Below, in pieces: positions 1-10,351 of a DNA stretch of 64,000 nt. The DNA comes from Spirochaetota bacterium (lineage in GTDB: Bacteria > Spirochaetota > Spirochaetia > SPDA01 > JAJSAL01). The stretch spans positions 39,782 to 103,781 of the forward strand of contig JAJSAL010000055.1 of NCBI GenBank assembly GCA_024274705.1. Direction: 5' to 3'. Below the pieces are notes generated by a model. It saw nothing but the letters and a program-made list of their open reading frames with translations. It made no database searches and had not been told where the DNA came from. Position numbers and translations under genes: made by a program. Within the stretch, counting starts at the first letter, position 1. Every line of letters begins with the position of its first letter.

Positions 1-270
1 TGAAGCACCTTTGAAGTAGGTAAGAATCCTTGATTTAAGATCATTGTTATTCGAAGATGAAAGAATTTTGACCAATTCATCGAAAAATTCTTCATTTTTT
101 TCTTTTTCCAGGGCATCGATAAGGGTGGTGATCTCGGAATCGATACCGAACTGTAGTGTTTCAAGGCGTTCTTCCGACAGGCTTTTTATTTCTTCTTTTT
201 TCTCGGGCTCTTCCTGAGCTGTTAAAGTGCTGCACACCGCCATCAGCAATAGACATAATATTTTTTTCAC
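1..270 (-). CDS. Exported protein, 3' end cut by window edge
   Basis: The first 90 codons of a gene that runs off the left edge. The start is GTG at 270, whose GTGA overlaps the TGA stop of murJ, so the two are probably translationally coupled. Residues 2-19 form a basic start plus hydrophobic core ending in LTAQ, a plausible signal peptidase I signal peptide. After it come a Glu/Lys-rich linker and amphipathic helices that could be the beginning of HEAT-like repeats. The latter is only an inference from helix pattern. Function unknown. Confidence 0.7.
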   Translation of the reverse strand, partial: MKKILCLLLMAVCSTLTAQEEPEKKEEIKSLSEERLETLQFGIDSEITTLIDALEKEKNEEFFDELVKILSSSNNNDLKSRILTYFKGAS

Positions 271-1835
271 TTCTTCATCCGTTTCTTCATCATATCAAAA
301 AATAGTTCCACTTTTAAGAGATAAAACAGCAGTAGAATAAGTGCAATTCCCGGAACTGCACAGCCCAGGAGCAACCCGAAAGTTCTCAGAGAACTTCCCT
401 GACGCCACCAGTTGCCGGTGAGACGGATAAAAAGGGTCATGTAACACAGAGCCGGCACCAGGGAGAGAAGGACCTTCCACAGTGTTCCGAATATGTACCT
501 CCTTTCGAAGTACTTTAGTCGCCTGCGGGCAAGAATGATCATCAGGATAAATCCCAGGGTAAATGATATCGTGTTTGCCAGTGCAAGGCCGATTACCTTA
601 AGTGATGTGGATTTAAGCCAGATTGAAAGGATAACATCTACAGTACATACGATTACTGCCAGGATGAAGGGTGTCCTGAAATCACCTGATGCATAATAAA
701 AACGCTGAAAAAAATTAAAAGCCCCTACGCTGAAAAGTCCGAGAGCGTAGGCAAAAAGAACTCTGGATGTAATAAACGTATCTGCCAGGGTGAAAGCTCC
801 CCTGAAAAGAGCAACAGAGATGATCTCCTTTCCCGCTAGTGTCAAAAAAAGAGAAGAAGGAAGGAGAAATATCAATAGGAACCGGATGCCGTACTGGATA
901 CTGTCACGTAAACCCTGCAGGTCCTGCACGGCAGCCTGCCTGCTCATCTTGGGAAATAGTACAGTTGCAATAGAAGCTGAAAATATCCCAAAAGGGAGTT
1001 GAAAAAAAACGAGAGCGTAATGCAGGGCTGAGGAACTGCCTGTTTCAAGTCCTGTCGCAAAACGGGCGGCGATCTGCTGGTTTACCGTGAAAACGGATGC
1101 AGTCGCAACTACCGGCAGCCAGCCCCGCATAATTCTTCGGAATTCTTCGTTTTGAAACGAAAAATCGAGTTTAAAATCGTATCCAAGTTTCCTGAAGAAG
1201 GGGGTCTGGAAAAGTATCTGCATCAAACCTCCGCCGAGAACACCCACCGCCATGGAAAATATTCCTAGACGCTGATGGAGCATCACTACCGATGTAATAA
1301 CCGAAATAGAAAACAGGATAGGTGTGATCGCCGGAATGAAAAAAGAATTATGTGAATTCAGTACACCCATGAGGATCGCAGAGATACTGATGAGAAGGAG
1401 ATAGTTAATAAACCATCGGAAAAGCCTGACAGAGAGAACGAGAAGCTCCGGGTCGTCGAATTCAACAAGAACTATACGAATCAGGGGGTTCGCGAAAACA
1501 ATGCAAAGAACACTGAAAGGTATGAGAATCAGAAGCTGAAATGATATAATGTTCCTTACAATACCCCGGGACACCTTATCCGTTGTATCTTTTACAAGAA
1601 CGGAAGAGAGCACAGGGATAAATGCCGATGAGAGAGCTCCCTCAGCTAAAAGTTTTCGGAGATTATTAGGAATCGTGAATACCGTGTTCAGAACATCAGC
1701 CTGGCCGCCTGCTCCGAAAATAGCACTGATAAGGGCGATGCGCACGAATCCAAGAATCCTGGATATCAGTGTACATATCATAACTAGGAACGCAGAGAAA
1801 GAACTTTTCTGGATATGCTGTTCTTCTTCGTTCAT
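267..1835 (-). CDS. murJ: Lipid II flippase MurJ (MviN family)
   Basis: A 522-residue polytopic inner-membrane protein, the usual length for MurJ, with about 14 hydrophobic segments and the family N-terminus containing RILGFVRIALISAIFGAG. MurJ moves undecaprenyl-linked peptidoglycan precursor across the cytoplasmic membrane. The ATG at 1835 overlaps the tgt stop (ATGA), so it is probably co-translated with tgt. The Arg-rich first transmembrane helix and the QxPF-type loop motif (FQLPFGIFSASIATVLFP) support the call. C-terminal KKRMKK is a cytoplasmic basic tail. Confidence 0.95.
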   Translation of the reverse strand: MNEEEQHIQKSSFSAFLVMICTLISRILGFVRIALISAIFGAGGQADVLNTVFTIPNNLRKLLAEGALSSAFIPVLSSVLVKDTTDKVSRGIVRNIISFQLLILIPFSVLCIVFANPLIRIVLVEFDDPELLVLSVRLFRWFINYLLLISISAILMGVLNSHNSFFIPAITPILFSISVITSVVMLHQRLGIFSMAVGVLGGGLMQILFQTPFFRKLGYDFKLDFSFQNEEFRRIMRGWLPVVATASVFTVNQQIAARFATGLETGSSSALHYALVFFQLPFGIFSASIATVLFPKMSRQAAVQDLQGLRDSIQYGIRFLLIFLLPSSLFLTLAGKEIISVALFRGAFTLADTFITSRVLFAYALGLFSVGAFNFFQRFYYASGDFRTPFILAVIVCTVDVILSIWLKSTSLKVIGLALANTISFTLGFILMIILARRRLKYFERRYIFGTLWKVLLSLVPALCYMTLFIRLTGNWWRQGSSLRTFGLLLGCAVPGIALILLLFYLLKVELFFDMMKKRMKK

Positions 1836-2953
1836 GCCTGTGTACCGTTATAAGCCGCGAGGAACTGTTTTTTAAAAGCTGTAAAGGTTCCTGAAGAAAC
1901 CGCTTCCCGGATGTCCCTGACCAGCCGAAATAAAAAAGAGAGATTGTGGCAGCTCGTCAGAACCGGTCCAAGAATTTCCCTGGCTTTGAAGAGATGACGA
2001 AGATAGGCTTTTGAATATCGGGAGCATGTATAACATCCGCACCCTTCTTCGATTGGAGTAAAATCAAGGCGGTGTTTCTCCCATTTCAGCGCAATCGTCC
2101 CTCGGGACGTAAATACCGTTCCATTCCTGGCTATCCGGGTGGGAAAAACACAATCGAAAATATCTATCCCCATTTCAACTGCTTCCAGGATGTACTCCGG
2201 TGTTCCGATTCCCATCAGGTATCGTGGTTTGTCTTCAGGTAAAAGCGGGGCGGTAAAATGGAGCAGCTCACAGAAGAGGGGAAACGGTTCGCCTACAGAT
2301 AGACCGCCGATGGCGTATCCGGGAAATTCGATTTCCATGAGTTCGTCAGCGCTCCGTTTGCGCAGCTCTTTGAAAAAATTTCCCTGGACTATGCCGAAAA
2401 GGGCACCCGGCAGCGGGGATTCTTTCTCCTTCCACCGCTTCCGGCTTCTCAGGGCCCATGCTGTCGTTATATTGCTCGCCTTCAGTGCTTCGTTATAAGA
2501 AATTTCCGGTGGAGTACACACATCGAGACACATCCTGACATCGCTTCCCAGCTCTGCTTGTACATCTACCGCGTCTTCCGGAGAAAGAAAATGGGCGGAT
2601 CCATCTATATGTGAACGGAAGCGAACCCCCTCCTCTGTGATTTTTCCAAACGAAGCCAGTGAGAAAATCTGATAACCACCTGAATCTGTGAGGATATTAT
2701 GGTTCCAGTTTGCAAATCTATGGATACCTCCCGCCTGACGGATAACATCCATCCCGGGCCGTAAATAGAGATGGTAGGCATTCCCAAGAATCAGGTTGAA
2801 ACCGATCTCTTCCAGCATGGTATGAGGCACGGCTTTAACCGTACCGTTAGTCCCCACCGGCATAAATGCAGGGGTATGAACATCACCATGGTACAAAGAA
2901 AGCAACCCTCTTCTGGCAGCACTTCCAGGATCTCTATGTTGTACAGCAAACAT
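1832..2953 (-). CDS. tgt: Queuine tRNA-ribosyltransferase
   Basis: tRNA-guanine transglycosylase, which swaps G34 for the queuine precursor in tRNAs with GUN anticodons. I start it at ATG 2953 (373 residues, family length about 375). A longer in-frame reading to 3034 would overlap the neighbouring permease gene and adds non-homologous sequence; GAGG lies just upstream of 2953. Visible motifs are TDSGGYQIFSL (active-site Asp), FDCVFPTRIARNG (nucleophile Asp region) and the zinc site CGCYTC followed about 25 residues later by SCHN. queA at 28251 encodes a later step of the same queuosine pathway. Confidence 0.95.
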   Translation of the reverse strand: MFAVQHRDPGSAARRGLLSLYHGDVHTPAFMPVGTNGTVKAVPHTMLEEIGFNLILGNAYHLYLRPGMDVIRQAGGIHRFANWNHNILTDSGGYQIFSLASFGKITEEGVRFRSHIDGSAHFLSPEDAVDVQAELGSDVRMCLDVCTPPEISYNEALKASNITTAWALRSRKRWKEKESPLPGALFGIVQGNFFKELRKRSADELMEIEFPGYAIGGLSVGEPFPLFCELLHFTAPLLPEDKPRYLMGIGTPEYILEAVEMGIDIFDCVFPTRIARNGTVFTSRGTIALKWEKHRLDFTPIEEGCGCYTCSRYSKAYLRHLFKAREILGPVLTSCHNLSFLFRLVRDIREAVSSGTFTAFKKQFLAAYNGTQA

Positions 2954-2970
2954 GATAAGCCTCGTATATG

Positions 2971-4050
2971 TCAGGTGCGAGCTATCCTGAACAGCCAGAT
3001 ACTCGGAATGAAAAAGAAAATCAATGTACCCCATGCCCCTGCAGTTGGAGGAATATACCCGAGTTTTGCAAAAAGTACCAGTATCATCTGAATTACATAG
3101 TACACCACGGTAATAACAAGACTGGCCAGGAGACTCATAAGAAGAATATTTTTCCTGAACCTGCCTCCCAGCACACTAGAAATAAATGTAACAATGATCG
3201 GGGTAAACGCAAAAGCGAACCGTTTATAGTATTCGGTCTGTGCTCCCCGGAACGGAAGTCCTGCCCTTTTGAGAGTGCCGACCCACTCCCGGGCTTCCTT
3301 CATCCGCATCTCTTCAACATTGCGTATGGTCTTTCGGAATGTTGAAGGCGGTTCGTCGTACTGTTCCTTCAGGAAGGAATCGCTTTTCAACTCTGTGATA
3401 AATTCGTTCTGTTCATCCCAAAAAAACACCCGGCTTCTATGAAATTCCCACACACCCTCTTTCCATGTTGCCTGCTCGGCGTCTATCCTCTGTACGAATT
3501 TTCCTTCGGTATCCAGCTCAAGTACGGTAACCCCCGAAAGTGTCTGGTTTTTATCGTTGTAATAATCAGCTTGGTAAATAACGGTGCTGTTCCTGCTTAA
3601 CACCGTGATATTTGTATTACTGAAGGAGACCTGCTGTTTGAGAAGAGTTTTTGTCATCTCGTTTTTCTGTTTGAATGAGTCGATCACCACATATTCATCG
3701 AAAAAGAATCCCCCTGCGCTAAGGAAGAAACCAATGACCCACAGCGGGAAAATAAAACGGAACAAGGATATTCCCGAGCCGAATATGGAAATCAGTTCGT
3801 TATTCGAGTAGTAATTACCAAGAGTAAAAGATATGGAAAAAAGGAGTGCCGGCGGAATAGAAAAAGCAATACATTTAGGCATGTAGAAATAGGCAACCTG
3901 AAGGATCTGAAAAATTGTTACATCGTTATTTAAATATCTCCAGAGATTGGAGAAGAGATCAACAAGCTGCAGAATTAACACGAAAAAAAGGAGTGCAAAG
4001 AGAAACACGGACAGAAAGGATTTCACGATCATAACGTTGAGTATTTTCAT
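2971..4050 (-). CDS. lptG: LptF/LptG family permease (second of pair)
   Basis: Inner-membrane permease of the YjgP/YjgQ family, 359 residues from ATG 4050, which overlaps the stop of the upstream permease (ATGA). Layout is typical: three N-terminal helices (residues about 8-115), a periplasmic beta-jellyroll-like middle (about 140-260), and three C-terminal helices (about 285-358). In Gram-negatives the LptBFG complex extracts LPS. Many spirochaetes lack classical LPS, so the substrate here may be another glycolipid. Assignment as LptG rather than LptF is by order only. Confidence 0.85.
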   Translation of the reverse strand: MKILNVMIVKSFLSVFLFALLFFVLILQLVDLFSNLWRYLNNDVTIFQILQVAYFYMPKCIAFSIPPALLFSISFTLGNYYSNNELISIFGSGISLFRFIFPLWVIGFFLSAGGFFFDEYVVIDSFKQKNEMTKTLLKQQVSFSNTNITVLSRNSTVIYQADYYNDKNQTLSGVTVLELDTEGKFVQRIDAEQATWKEGVWEFHRSRVFFWDEQNEFITELKSDSFLKEQYDEPPSTFRKTIRNVEEMRMKEAREWVGTLKRAGLPFRGAQTEYYKRFAFAFTPIIVTFISSVLGGRFRKNILLMSLLASLVITVVYYVIQMILVLFAKLGYIPPTAGAWGTLIFFFIPSIWLFRIART

Positions 4051-5369
4051 TTTCGCAGCCTTATCAGAAAAAAGAGCGATCCCAGGACCAGCATAACAAA
4101 ATTCGGTATCCACATCGACAGAAACGGGGGATACCCTACCCTCAATCCAAGAGTCTGTCCCACAAGCAGCATCCCCCAGTAGATAACAGATATGAGCAAC
4201 CCGATGCCGAAACCGACAGAACGCCCGCTTCTTCTGGTAAACAGCCCTACCGGAAAGGCGAAAAAGATAAACACAAGGCAGGCAAAGGGAACAGAGAACT
4301 TTTTATAGAATTCCAGCTTATACAGCTGGAGGGAGCGATCGTTAATTTTTTTTGCGAGGGCGTTTTCGTAATTGTTCAAAAGTATATCAAGCCTGTTCGT
4401 TACCGTTTCTAAAGATTCCCTTCCGGATTCGAGAAGTTCCAAAGATGCAATATATTCAAAGGCCAGTGCCTGGTATCTTGATGCCAGGGAGCGCATATAC
4501 TCATTCTGCTTCTCTTCCAAACGCTTGCTTTTTTCCTGTATCACATTGTATACATCTATGGACCGCATTTCACCCGGTCCGGGGTTACGGATAGAAAAAG
4601 TAATATCTTTTAAAAGGATATTATATATCATGGTCTCTGCTTCGCTGTACTCGAAGCGGTCCCTCTTCTGAGCGTCAACGGTCTGGCTGTAAACTTGTTC
4701 CAGTTGAAGGGATATCACCCCCTGCTGGTCACCGGCATCTACCAGTTTGGCCGTAGCGGCAGTAATGATCCGTTTGTTCTTTTCTTCTGTTTTATCGAAT
4801 ATCACAACATTACTGATAATCCTCTCATCAACGTTTCCGGTTATGATAATACTGTCCTGGTACCGTTTAATCGAGTATGGCTCAAGCTCGATTTCCGGAT
4901 TGGAGTAGATCAGGTCCCGGTACAGCTTCAGGAAGTTCACCGTGCCCCTTGGTAGAAAATAATCGTTAACAGTAAAAGAGAGACAGGAAAGGAGCACGCC
5001 CATAACGAACAACGGAATGAATATTCTCTTCTGTGGAATTCCTGAAGCCAGGAAAGCCAGTATTTCGTTATCCGATGAAAATCTACCGACGGTCATAAGG
5101 GCGCCCACTAACGAGGCAAAAGGAACAGAGAGAGAAATGATGAGAGGAAATGAATACACCACCAGTAGAATGACGGATTTAAAGGGTACATGTTTAGAGA
5201 GAATATCTTCTGCAAGAAGCAGGAGTTGGTTAACAAAAAATATGAAGAAAAAAAAGAGAAACGATACGAAAAATGAAAATATGAATTCTTTTGAAATGTA
5301 ACGATAAATGATTCCGTAGCTGCGTCTGTATCTGCCAGTTAGGTTTCCCGCTGTCAGCACCATCCTCAT
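4047..5369 (-). CDS. lptF: LptF/LptG family permease (first of pair)
   Basis: Second YjgP/YjgQ-family permease, 440 residues. Predicted helices lie near residues 28-110 and 345-438, with a long periplasmic part between. That middle part contains an extra charged, possibly coiled-coil stretch around residues 255-335 (rich in Glu, Lys and Leu) that makes it longer than the partner. The start ATG 5369 directly abuts the dut stop TAG; a second ATG two codons downstream is also possible. Paired with the next gene as a likely heterodimeric LptFG channel. Confidence 0.85.
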   Translation of the reverse strand: MRMVLTAGNLTGRYRRSYGIIYRYISKEFIFSFFVSFLFFFFIFFVNQLLLLAEDILSKHVPFKSVILLVVYSFPLIISLSVPFASLVGALMTVGRFSSDNEILAFLASGIPQKRIFIPLFVMGVLLSCLSFTVNDYFLPRGTVNFLKLYRDLIYSNPEIELEPYSIKRYQDSIIITGNVDERIISNVVIFDKTEEKNKRIITAATAKLVDAGDQQGVISLQLEQVYSQTVDAQKRDRFEYSEAETMIYNILLKDITFSIRNPGPGEMRSIDVYNVIQEKSKRLEEKQNEYMRSLASRYQALAFEYIASLELLESGRESLETVTNRLDILLNNYENALAKKINDRSLQLYKLEFYKKFSVPFACLVFIFFAFPVGLFTRRSGRSVGFGIGLLISVIYWGMLLVGQTLGLRVGYPPFLSMWIPNFVMLVLGSLFFLIRLRK

Positions 5370-5810
5370 CTATTTCCCGGTGGATCCGAATCCTCCGCTT
5401 CCCCGTTCAGTTTCTTCCAGCTCGGTTTTAATGGTAAAATCCGCTTTTTGAACACGAGAGAAAACGATTTGAGCAATCCGCTCTCCCCTGTTTATAGTAT
5501 ACGGTTCCTTTCCAAGATTGATAAGGATGATTTTTATTTCTCCCCGGTAATCAGAATCGATTGTTCCCGGTGAGTTCAATACAGTTAGACCGTTGCGCGA
5601 GGCTAAACCCGACCTGGGGCGTACCTGTGCTTCAAAGCCGGCAGGAATTTCCATGCTTAGGCCGGTCGGTATCAACCCCCGTTCTCCAGGTTTCAGTTCG
5701 AAGGATTCTTGGATATTCGCACGCAGATCGGCACCGGAAGCACAATCAGAACCGTATACAGGTTTAAGATCTTCATGTTTCAGGGTGATCTTTACGGCAA
5801 TCCGATCCAT
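5370..5810 (-). CDS. dut: dUTP diphosphatase
   Basis: Trimeric dUTPase, 146 residues from ATG 5810, two bases after the stop of the M16 peptidase gene. A longer open frame to 6014 exists, but the extra part overlaps the peptidase gene and resembles no dUTPase. Conserved motifs are visible in order: CASGADLRA, PRSGLASRNG, the Tyr/Asp-containing motif around NSPGTIDSDYRGE, and the C-terminal Gly-rich GSGGFGSTGK that closes over the active site. It hydrolyses dUTP to dUMP, supplying the dTMP route that thymidylate kinase (26998) continues. Confidence 0.96.
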   Translation of the reverse strand: MDRIAVKITLKHEDLKPVYGSDCASGADLRANIQESFELKPGERGLIPTGLSMEIPAGFEAQVRPRSGLASRNGLTVLNSPGTIDSDYRGEIKIILINLGKEPYTINRGERIAQIVFSRVQKADFTIKTELEETERGSGGFGSTGK

Positions 5811-5811
5811 G

Positions 5812-7086
5812 TCAGGTACTCCTGGATACGAATGTAAAATAGTCTTTCTTTTTTCTATGCAGTCGTTTTGTACCGTAGGCGAGAAGGTTAAACGGCTTAT
5901 TTTTAAGGGAAGTGTCAATAAACCGGGTAATATCGTTTCTGGTGATGGACTGAAGAATTTTAATCGTTTTCGGTATATCGTGGATTTCTCCTCCAAGTAC
6001 ATATTGCCTGACAAGTCGCCTCATTCTGGTTTCCATATCGTCTTTGGAAATACTTACTCCACCAACCAGGTGCGTTATAGCACTTTGTATTTCCTCTGCT
6101 GTTATCTGATGTTCCAGGACACCCTGTATTTCATTGCCCAGCGCCTGGATAAGTTCAGATATGGTTTCTATTCCGGTACTCGCATAGATCGTCCACAGAG
6201 TAATATCGTTGAAAAAGGTTCTCATCGAGTAAATTGAGTAACATATACCCATTTTTTCTCGAATATTCTGAAATAGACGGGAACTCATGGATTCTCCAAA
6301 GAGTGTGGAAAACACGAGAAAATGATATAGCTCAGGAATGTCCGCAGGGATAGGAAAAGAAAACCCGGCATACAGATGTACCTGGTTGAAACGTCCGGAC
6401 ACATAATCCCAGCAGACATTTTCCTGTGGTTCCACCCGGTTTTTTTTCACCGTACCTGTGTTCTCTTTAGGGAGATTCTCTTCAAGCCGGTTTAAGAGCA
6501 GGTCCTGGTCGAAACAACCTGCGCAGGAGATAATCATATTGCCCGGGACGTACCACTGTTCGTGAAAATCAACCAGCCGGTTCCTGGTTATTTTCCGGAT
6601 ATCCGGGATCGTTCCTGTAATTTTTCTTGCAAGGGGATGACGTGACCATAATTTGAAAAGAAAGTAATCATAGGCAAGCTCTTCCGGAGAATCTTCGACA
6701 GCCAGAATCTCGTTCATAATAACACGGCGTTCCTTCTCTATTTCTTCAGGTTCAAGGAGAGATTGAAACATCATTTCAGAAATGATATCGGCAGCAAGGA
6801 GTACATGTTCCCCAGGGAGGGTGCAGTAGTAACAGGTATACTCTTTTTCTGAAAAGGCGTTGAGCATTCCCCCTACACGATCAATTTCCTGGGCAATCTG
6901 GTATCCTGTCCGGTTTCTCGTACCTTTGAAGAGCATGTGTTCAAGGAAATGAGAAACCCCGAGTTCACTCTCATTCTCATCCCTTGAACCTGATAGCAAC
7001 CAGAAACCGATGGAAACGGTCTCTGTATGTTCTACTTCCTCGAGAAGAACAGTTGCACCGCATGGAAGCAGTGTGGTATGTATCAA
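5812..7086 (-). CDS. M16 family zinc metallopeptidase
   Basis: A 424-residue processing-peptidase-like protein (YmxG/PqqL type). The inverted zinc motif HFLEH (H46, E49, H50) is intact in [12 protein letters not shown], and a downstream Glu in [10 protein letters not shown] fits the third ligand. It is the single-module M16B form. ATG 7086 overlaps the pnp stop (ATGA). The pnp-M16 peptidase linkage is also common in Firmicutes. The natural substrate is unknown. Confidence 0.9.
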   Translation of the reverse strand: MIHTTLLPCGATVLLEEVEHTETVSIGFWLLSGSRDENESELGVSHFLEHMLFKGTRNRTGYQIAQEIDRVGGMLNAFSEKEYTCYYCTLPGEHVLLAADIISEMMFQSLLEPEEIEKERRVIMNEILAVEDSPEELAYDYFLFKLWSRHPLARKITGTIPDIRKITRNRLVDFHEQWYVPGNMIISCAGCFDQDLLLNRLEENLPKENTGTVKKNRVEPQENVCWDYVSGRFNQVHLYAGFSFPIPADIPELYHFLVFSTLFGESMSSRLFQNIREKMGICYSIYSMRTFFNDITLWTIYASTGIETISELIQALGNEIQGVLEHQITAEEIQSAITHLVGGVSISKDDMETRMRRLVRQYVLGGEIHDIPKTIKILQSITRNDITRFIDTSLKNKPFNLLAYGTKRLHRKKKDYFTFVSRST

Positions 7087-9266
7087 TCCCTTCTCCGGTG
7101 AGGTCTGCCGCCGCCATGTCTCTCGCCCTGATTGCCGTGGTCACGCTGGCGTGAGTCATTGGAAGAATCACGCCCTCCGTCAGGTTGGGGATCTACTGCA
7201 TCTATATAACTTAAATTAAGCCTGCCCATTTTATCAATTTCCAGCAGTTTAACTGCTATTTCCTGTTCCATTTCGAGCACATCCTCGACCCTATTAACCC
7301 TGTGGCGTGCAAGCTTCGAAATATGGCACAAACCATCCTTTCCCGGAAGAATTTCAATAAATGCGCCGAAATCTGTAATTCTTTTTACTTTTCCGTTGTA
7401 GATCTTACCCACTTCAGGTTCTTCAAGGAGCATCTTTACCGACTGTTCTGCATTTTCCGCTCCACTTACAGATTTGCCGTAAATCGTTATTTTACCGTCA
7501 TCGTCAATGTTGATCTCTACATCATGCTGTTCAGATATCGAGCGAATGATCTTGCCGCCGGGTCCGATTACTGCTCCGATTTTATCCTGGTCAATCTTAA
7601 AGTTGATGATTTTCGGAGCAAACTCCGATATGGACGAGCTCGGATCCTGAATAACGCTGTTCATGATATCGAGAATGTGGAGCCGCCCTTTTTTCGCCTG
7701 TTCAAGAGCCCTGGACATGATTTCCGTGGAAACGCTGGAAATCTTTATGTCCATTTGAAAAGCGGTTATCCCGTTCTCAGATCCGGCTACCTTGAAGTCC
7801 ATATCTCCCAAGTGATCTTCTTCACCTAGAATATCACTCAAAATCACGGTATGTTCACCATCGGTAACAAGACCCATAGCAATACCTGCAACCGGTTTTT
7901 TCAACGGAACACCGGCTTTAAGGAGGGAAAGAGAACTGCCGCACACAGTCGCCATAGAAGAACTTCCGTTCGATTCAAGAATTTCCGATACCACCCGTAT
8001 GGTATAGGGAAAATCATCTTTTTTCGGCAGAACACCCTTGATTGCACGTTTAGCCAGGTGCCCGTGACCAATTTCTCTCCTTCCTGTGCCCAGCCTTCCG
8101 GTTTCCCCTACGGAAAAAGGAGGGAAATTATAGTGAAGGAGAAAACTGTCTGTTCGTTTCGCTCCATCAATATCATCCATCAGCTGTTCGTCAAATACTG
8201 TTCCCAGGGTTGTAATTGCCAGTGCCTGGGTTTCTCCTCTGGTAAAGAGGGCGGAACCGTGCGTCCTGGGAAGTACATCGATCTCACAGGTAATGGGCCG
8301 GATATCTTCCGGACCTCTTCCGTCGGTCCGGACTTTCTGATGTAAAATGGATTCCCTTACAATTTCAGTTTCCATATCTTCAAAAAGGGCATGCACGAGT
8401 TTTACTTTATCTTCGGGTATTGTCTCTTCGAAATGGGTAAGGGTTTCCGTTCTTACCAGTTTAATTGCTTTTATTCGATTGAATTTACCAAGGACAAAAC
8501 ACGCTTCTTTGAGTTTTTGGAATGCAAACTCCCTTACCGCGCTTTCGTTTTCCAGTGAAGCATCTTCCTCAGGTAAAGGCAATTTTTCTTTTCCTGCCAG
8601 TTCACGAAGCTTATTCTGGGCTTCACACAATTCCTTGATAACTCCTTCCGCCTTCTCAATAGCAGAAAGAAGCAGTTCCTCAGATACTTCCTGGGCCCCG
8701 CCTTCCACCATGGTTATTCCATCTACTGTCCCGGAAACCACGATATCAAGTTCACTTTCGTCAATCTCGTCAAAGGTCGGGTTTATGATCAGTTCACCAT
8801 GTACCGAGCTGACCCTTACGGCACCTACAGGTCCGTCAAAAGGTATATCCGAAATAACTGTGGCTGCCGACGCGGCTACCATTGCGATCACGTCGGGGGG
8901 ATTCACCTGGTCAGTGGAGATGGTGGTCGGTACTACCTGTATGTCCCGTTTAAATTTTTTAGAAAAAAGAGGTCGCATAGGCCTGTCGATAAGTCTGGAA
9001 ACGAGTATTTCCTTATCTTTCGGTCTTCCTTCCCGTTTTAGAAATCCGCCTGGTATTTTCCCTGCAGCGTAATACTTCTCGTTATATTCGACTTGAAGGG
9101 GTACGTAATCCAACCCTTCAATTTCTTTTTCTGAACAGCAGACCGTTGCGAGTACTGCAGACCCGGCATACCGGGCAAAAACTGAACCATTTGCCTGTTT
9201 CGCTATTTTCCCTGTTTCCAGGATAAGATCCTGAGAACCAATTTTAATTGTTATCTGTTCTGACAT
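7083..9266 (-). CDS. pnp: Polyribonucleotide nucleotidyltransferase
   Basis: PNPase, 727 residues. Two RNase PH-like cores are separated by an all-helical domain (about residues 215-315), followed by a KH domain ([13 protein letters not shown], about 560) and an S1 domain (about 620-690). The last 30 residues are low-complexity Gly/Arg/Asp/His. The protein degrades RNA 3' to 5' by phosphorolysis. The rpsO-pnp linkage, with rpsO directly upstream at 15 bases, is widespread in bacteria and often subject to PNPase autoregulation in the leader. I saw no such element here. Confidence 0.97.
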   Translation of the reverse strand: MSEQITIKIGSQDLILETGKIAKQANGSVFARYAGSAVLATVCCSEKEIEGLDYVPLQVEYNEKYYAAGKIPGGFLKREGRPKDKEILVSRLIDRPMRPLFSKKFKRDIQVVPTTISTDQVNPPDVIAMVAASAATVISDIPFDGPVGAVRVSSVHGELIINPTFDEIDESELDIVVSGTVDGITMVEGGAQEVSEELLLSAIEKAEGVIKELCEAQNKLRELAGKEKLPLPEEDASLENESAVREFAFQKLKEACFVLGKFNRIKAIKLVRTETLTHFEETIPEDKVKLVHALFEDMETEIVRESILHQKVRTDGRGPEDIRPITCEIDVLPRTHGSALFTRGETQALAITTLGTVFDEQLMDDIDGAKRTDSFLLHYNFPPFSVGETGRLGTGRREIGHGHLAKRAIKGVLPKKDDFPYTIRVVSEILESNGSSSMATVCGSSLSLLKAGVPLKKPVAGIAMGLVTDGEHTVILSDILGEEDHLGDMDFKVAGSENGITAFQMDIKISSVSTEIMSRALEQAKKGRLHILDIMNSVIQDPSSSISEFAPKIINFKIDQDKIGAVIGPGGKIIRSISEQHDVEINIDDDGKITIYGKSVSGAENAEQSVKMLLEEPEVGKIYNGKVKRITDFGAFIEILPGKDGLCHISKLARHRVNRVEDVLEMEQEIAVKLLEIDKMGRLNLSYIDAVDPQPDGGRDSSNDSRQRDHGNQGERHGGGRPHRRRD

Positions 9267-9280
9267 GTGTAATCCTTTTA

Positions 9281-9550
9281 TTATTTACGTAAGCCGAGTT
9301 TCTGAATCAGTTCACGATATTTGTCGAGATCTATTTTCATGAGATATTTTAAAAGACGTCTTCTCTGCCCAACTAGTTTGAGCAGTCCCCGTCTGGAATT
9401 GTGGTCTTTCTTGTGAGTTCTGAAATGTTCCGTAAGATCTTTAATTCTGCTTGTAAGAAGAGCAATTTGTACCTCTGTTGAACCGGTATTTTTTTCGCTT
9501 AATCCGTATTCGGCAATAATTTCTTTTCGCTGCTCTTTTGTTAACGCCAT
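9281..9550 (-). CDS. rpsO: 30S ribosomal protein S15
   Basis: Complete 89-residue S15 with the canonical signature stretch around [19 protein letters not shown] and a C-terminal LIQKLGLRK. It binds the central domain of 16S rRNA. A clear AGGAG ribosome-binding site lies just upstream (revcomp of the bases after 9550). It lies between ribF and pnp. Confidence 0.98.
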   Translation of the reverse strand: MALTKEQRKEIIAEYGLSEKNTGSTEVQIALLTSRIKDLTEHFRTHKKDHNSRRGLLKLVGQRRRLLKYLMKIDLDKYRELIQKLGLRK

Positions 9551-9571
9551 GTTTATATCTCCTTATATCAT

Positions 9572-10351
9572 TTACGTAATAAAATGTATTCTTTCGGTTC
9601 TGAATTGTTCCGGCTGGGACCAGGACACGGCATCACCTGAAATGTGCAATTTTGTTCTGATTTTTTTATTTCCGTCGACGATGTCGACGTCAAATTCGCC
9701 TTGGTCAGGTAAAACCTGACCGATATGTCTTTTTTCTGCGTGTACCTCTACCAGTCCTTTCCTTACTCCTGTTGACAGCAACTTGATAGAATACTCCCTG
9801 CCAAGCATACCGGCGGCCCTAATAATATCTCCAGCTCTTATGGTTTCCCGAATACGTGTACTGCTTACCGGAATGCCTTCGAAAAGAACCGGATCTATGA
9901 CATGTACCCGTACCTTATGGCTCTCAAGAAACGTTCTTATCTCTTCCGAGCCCATATCGGCCTGGTACCCGCACCGGAAATTCATGCCGATAGACAGATC
10001 GCGTAGCCCGATATACTCTAAGATCAATAGAAAAAAAGCTGCTCCCGATAGTTTACTAAAATCCAGGGAAAAGTCAATGAGTACTGTTTTTTCGATACCT
10101 ATATCACGGACAACCTGCAGTCGGTCATCAATGTTCATGATGTACTCTTGAAAGCCGGAATTCCTGAGGGTCGAAAGGGGGGATTTGGTAAAGGTAAAGA
10201 GAACAGGAGTAGTCTCCTTACAAGAAACGGTATTCCGTATAAGACGCTGATGGCCTATGTGTACTCCGTCGAATACGCCGATAGTGGCCGATGCTGCTGA
10301 TATATTCCTCAAGTGTCCCTGGGTAAACTCATTCCAGGAGTAGACTTTCAT
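9572..10351 (-). CDS. ribF: RibF-like FMN adenylyltransferase, kinase domain degenerate
   Basis: 259 residues from ATG 10351, which overlaps the truB stop (ATGA). A GTG two codons earlier is less likely. The nucleotidyltransferase domain is intact: GVFDGVHIGHQ near residue 25 and PVSSTRIRE near residue 165. After LGREYSI the protein has only about 75 more residues, and the GFPTAN-type and ExH motifs of the riboflavin kinase domain are not recognisable. It may therefore make FAD from FMN but not FMN from riboflavin. Known RibF proteins are about 300 residues. Confidence 0.85.
   Translation of the reverse strand: MKVYSWNEFTQGHLRNISAASATIGVFDGVHIGHQRLIRNTVSCKETTPVLFTFTKSPLSTLRNSGFQEYIMNIDDRLQVVRDIGIEKTVLIDFSLDFSKLSGAAFFLLILEYIGLRDLSIGMNFRCGYQADMGSEEIRTFLESHKVRVHVIDPVLFEGIPVSSTRIRETIRAGDIIRAAGMLGREYSIKLLSTGVRKGLVEVHAEKRHIGQVLPDQGEFDVDIVDGNKKIRTKLHISGDAVSWSQPEQFRTERIHFIT

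Noticed and set aside
5593..6237. 214-residue plus-strand open frame
   Set aside because: Antisense to dut and the M16 peptidase, both well supported.
8347..9072. 241-residue Ser-rich open frame on the plus strand
   Set aside because: Fully antisense to pnp and rich in Ser, Thr and Arg from reversed codons; no motif.
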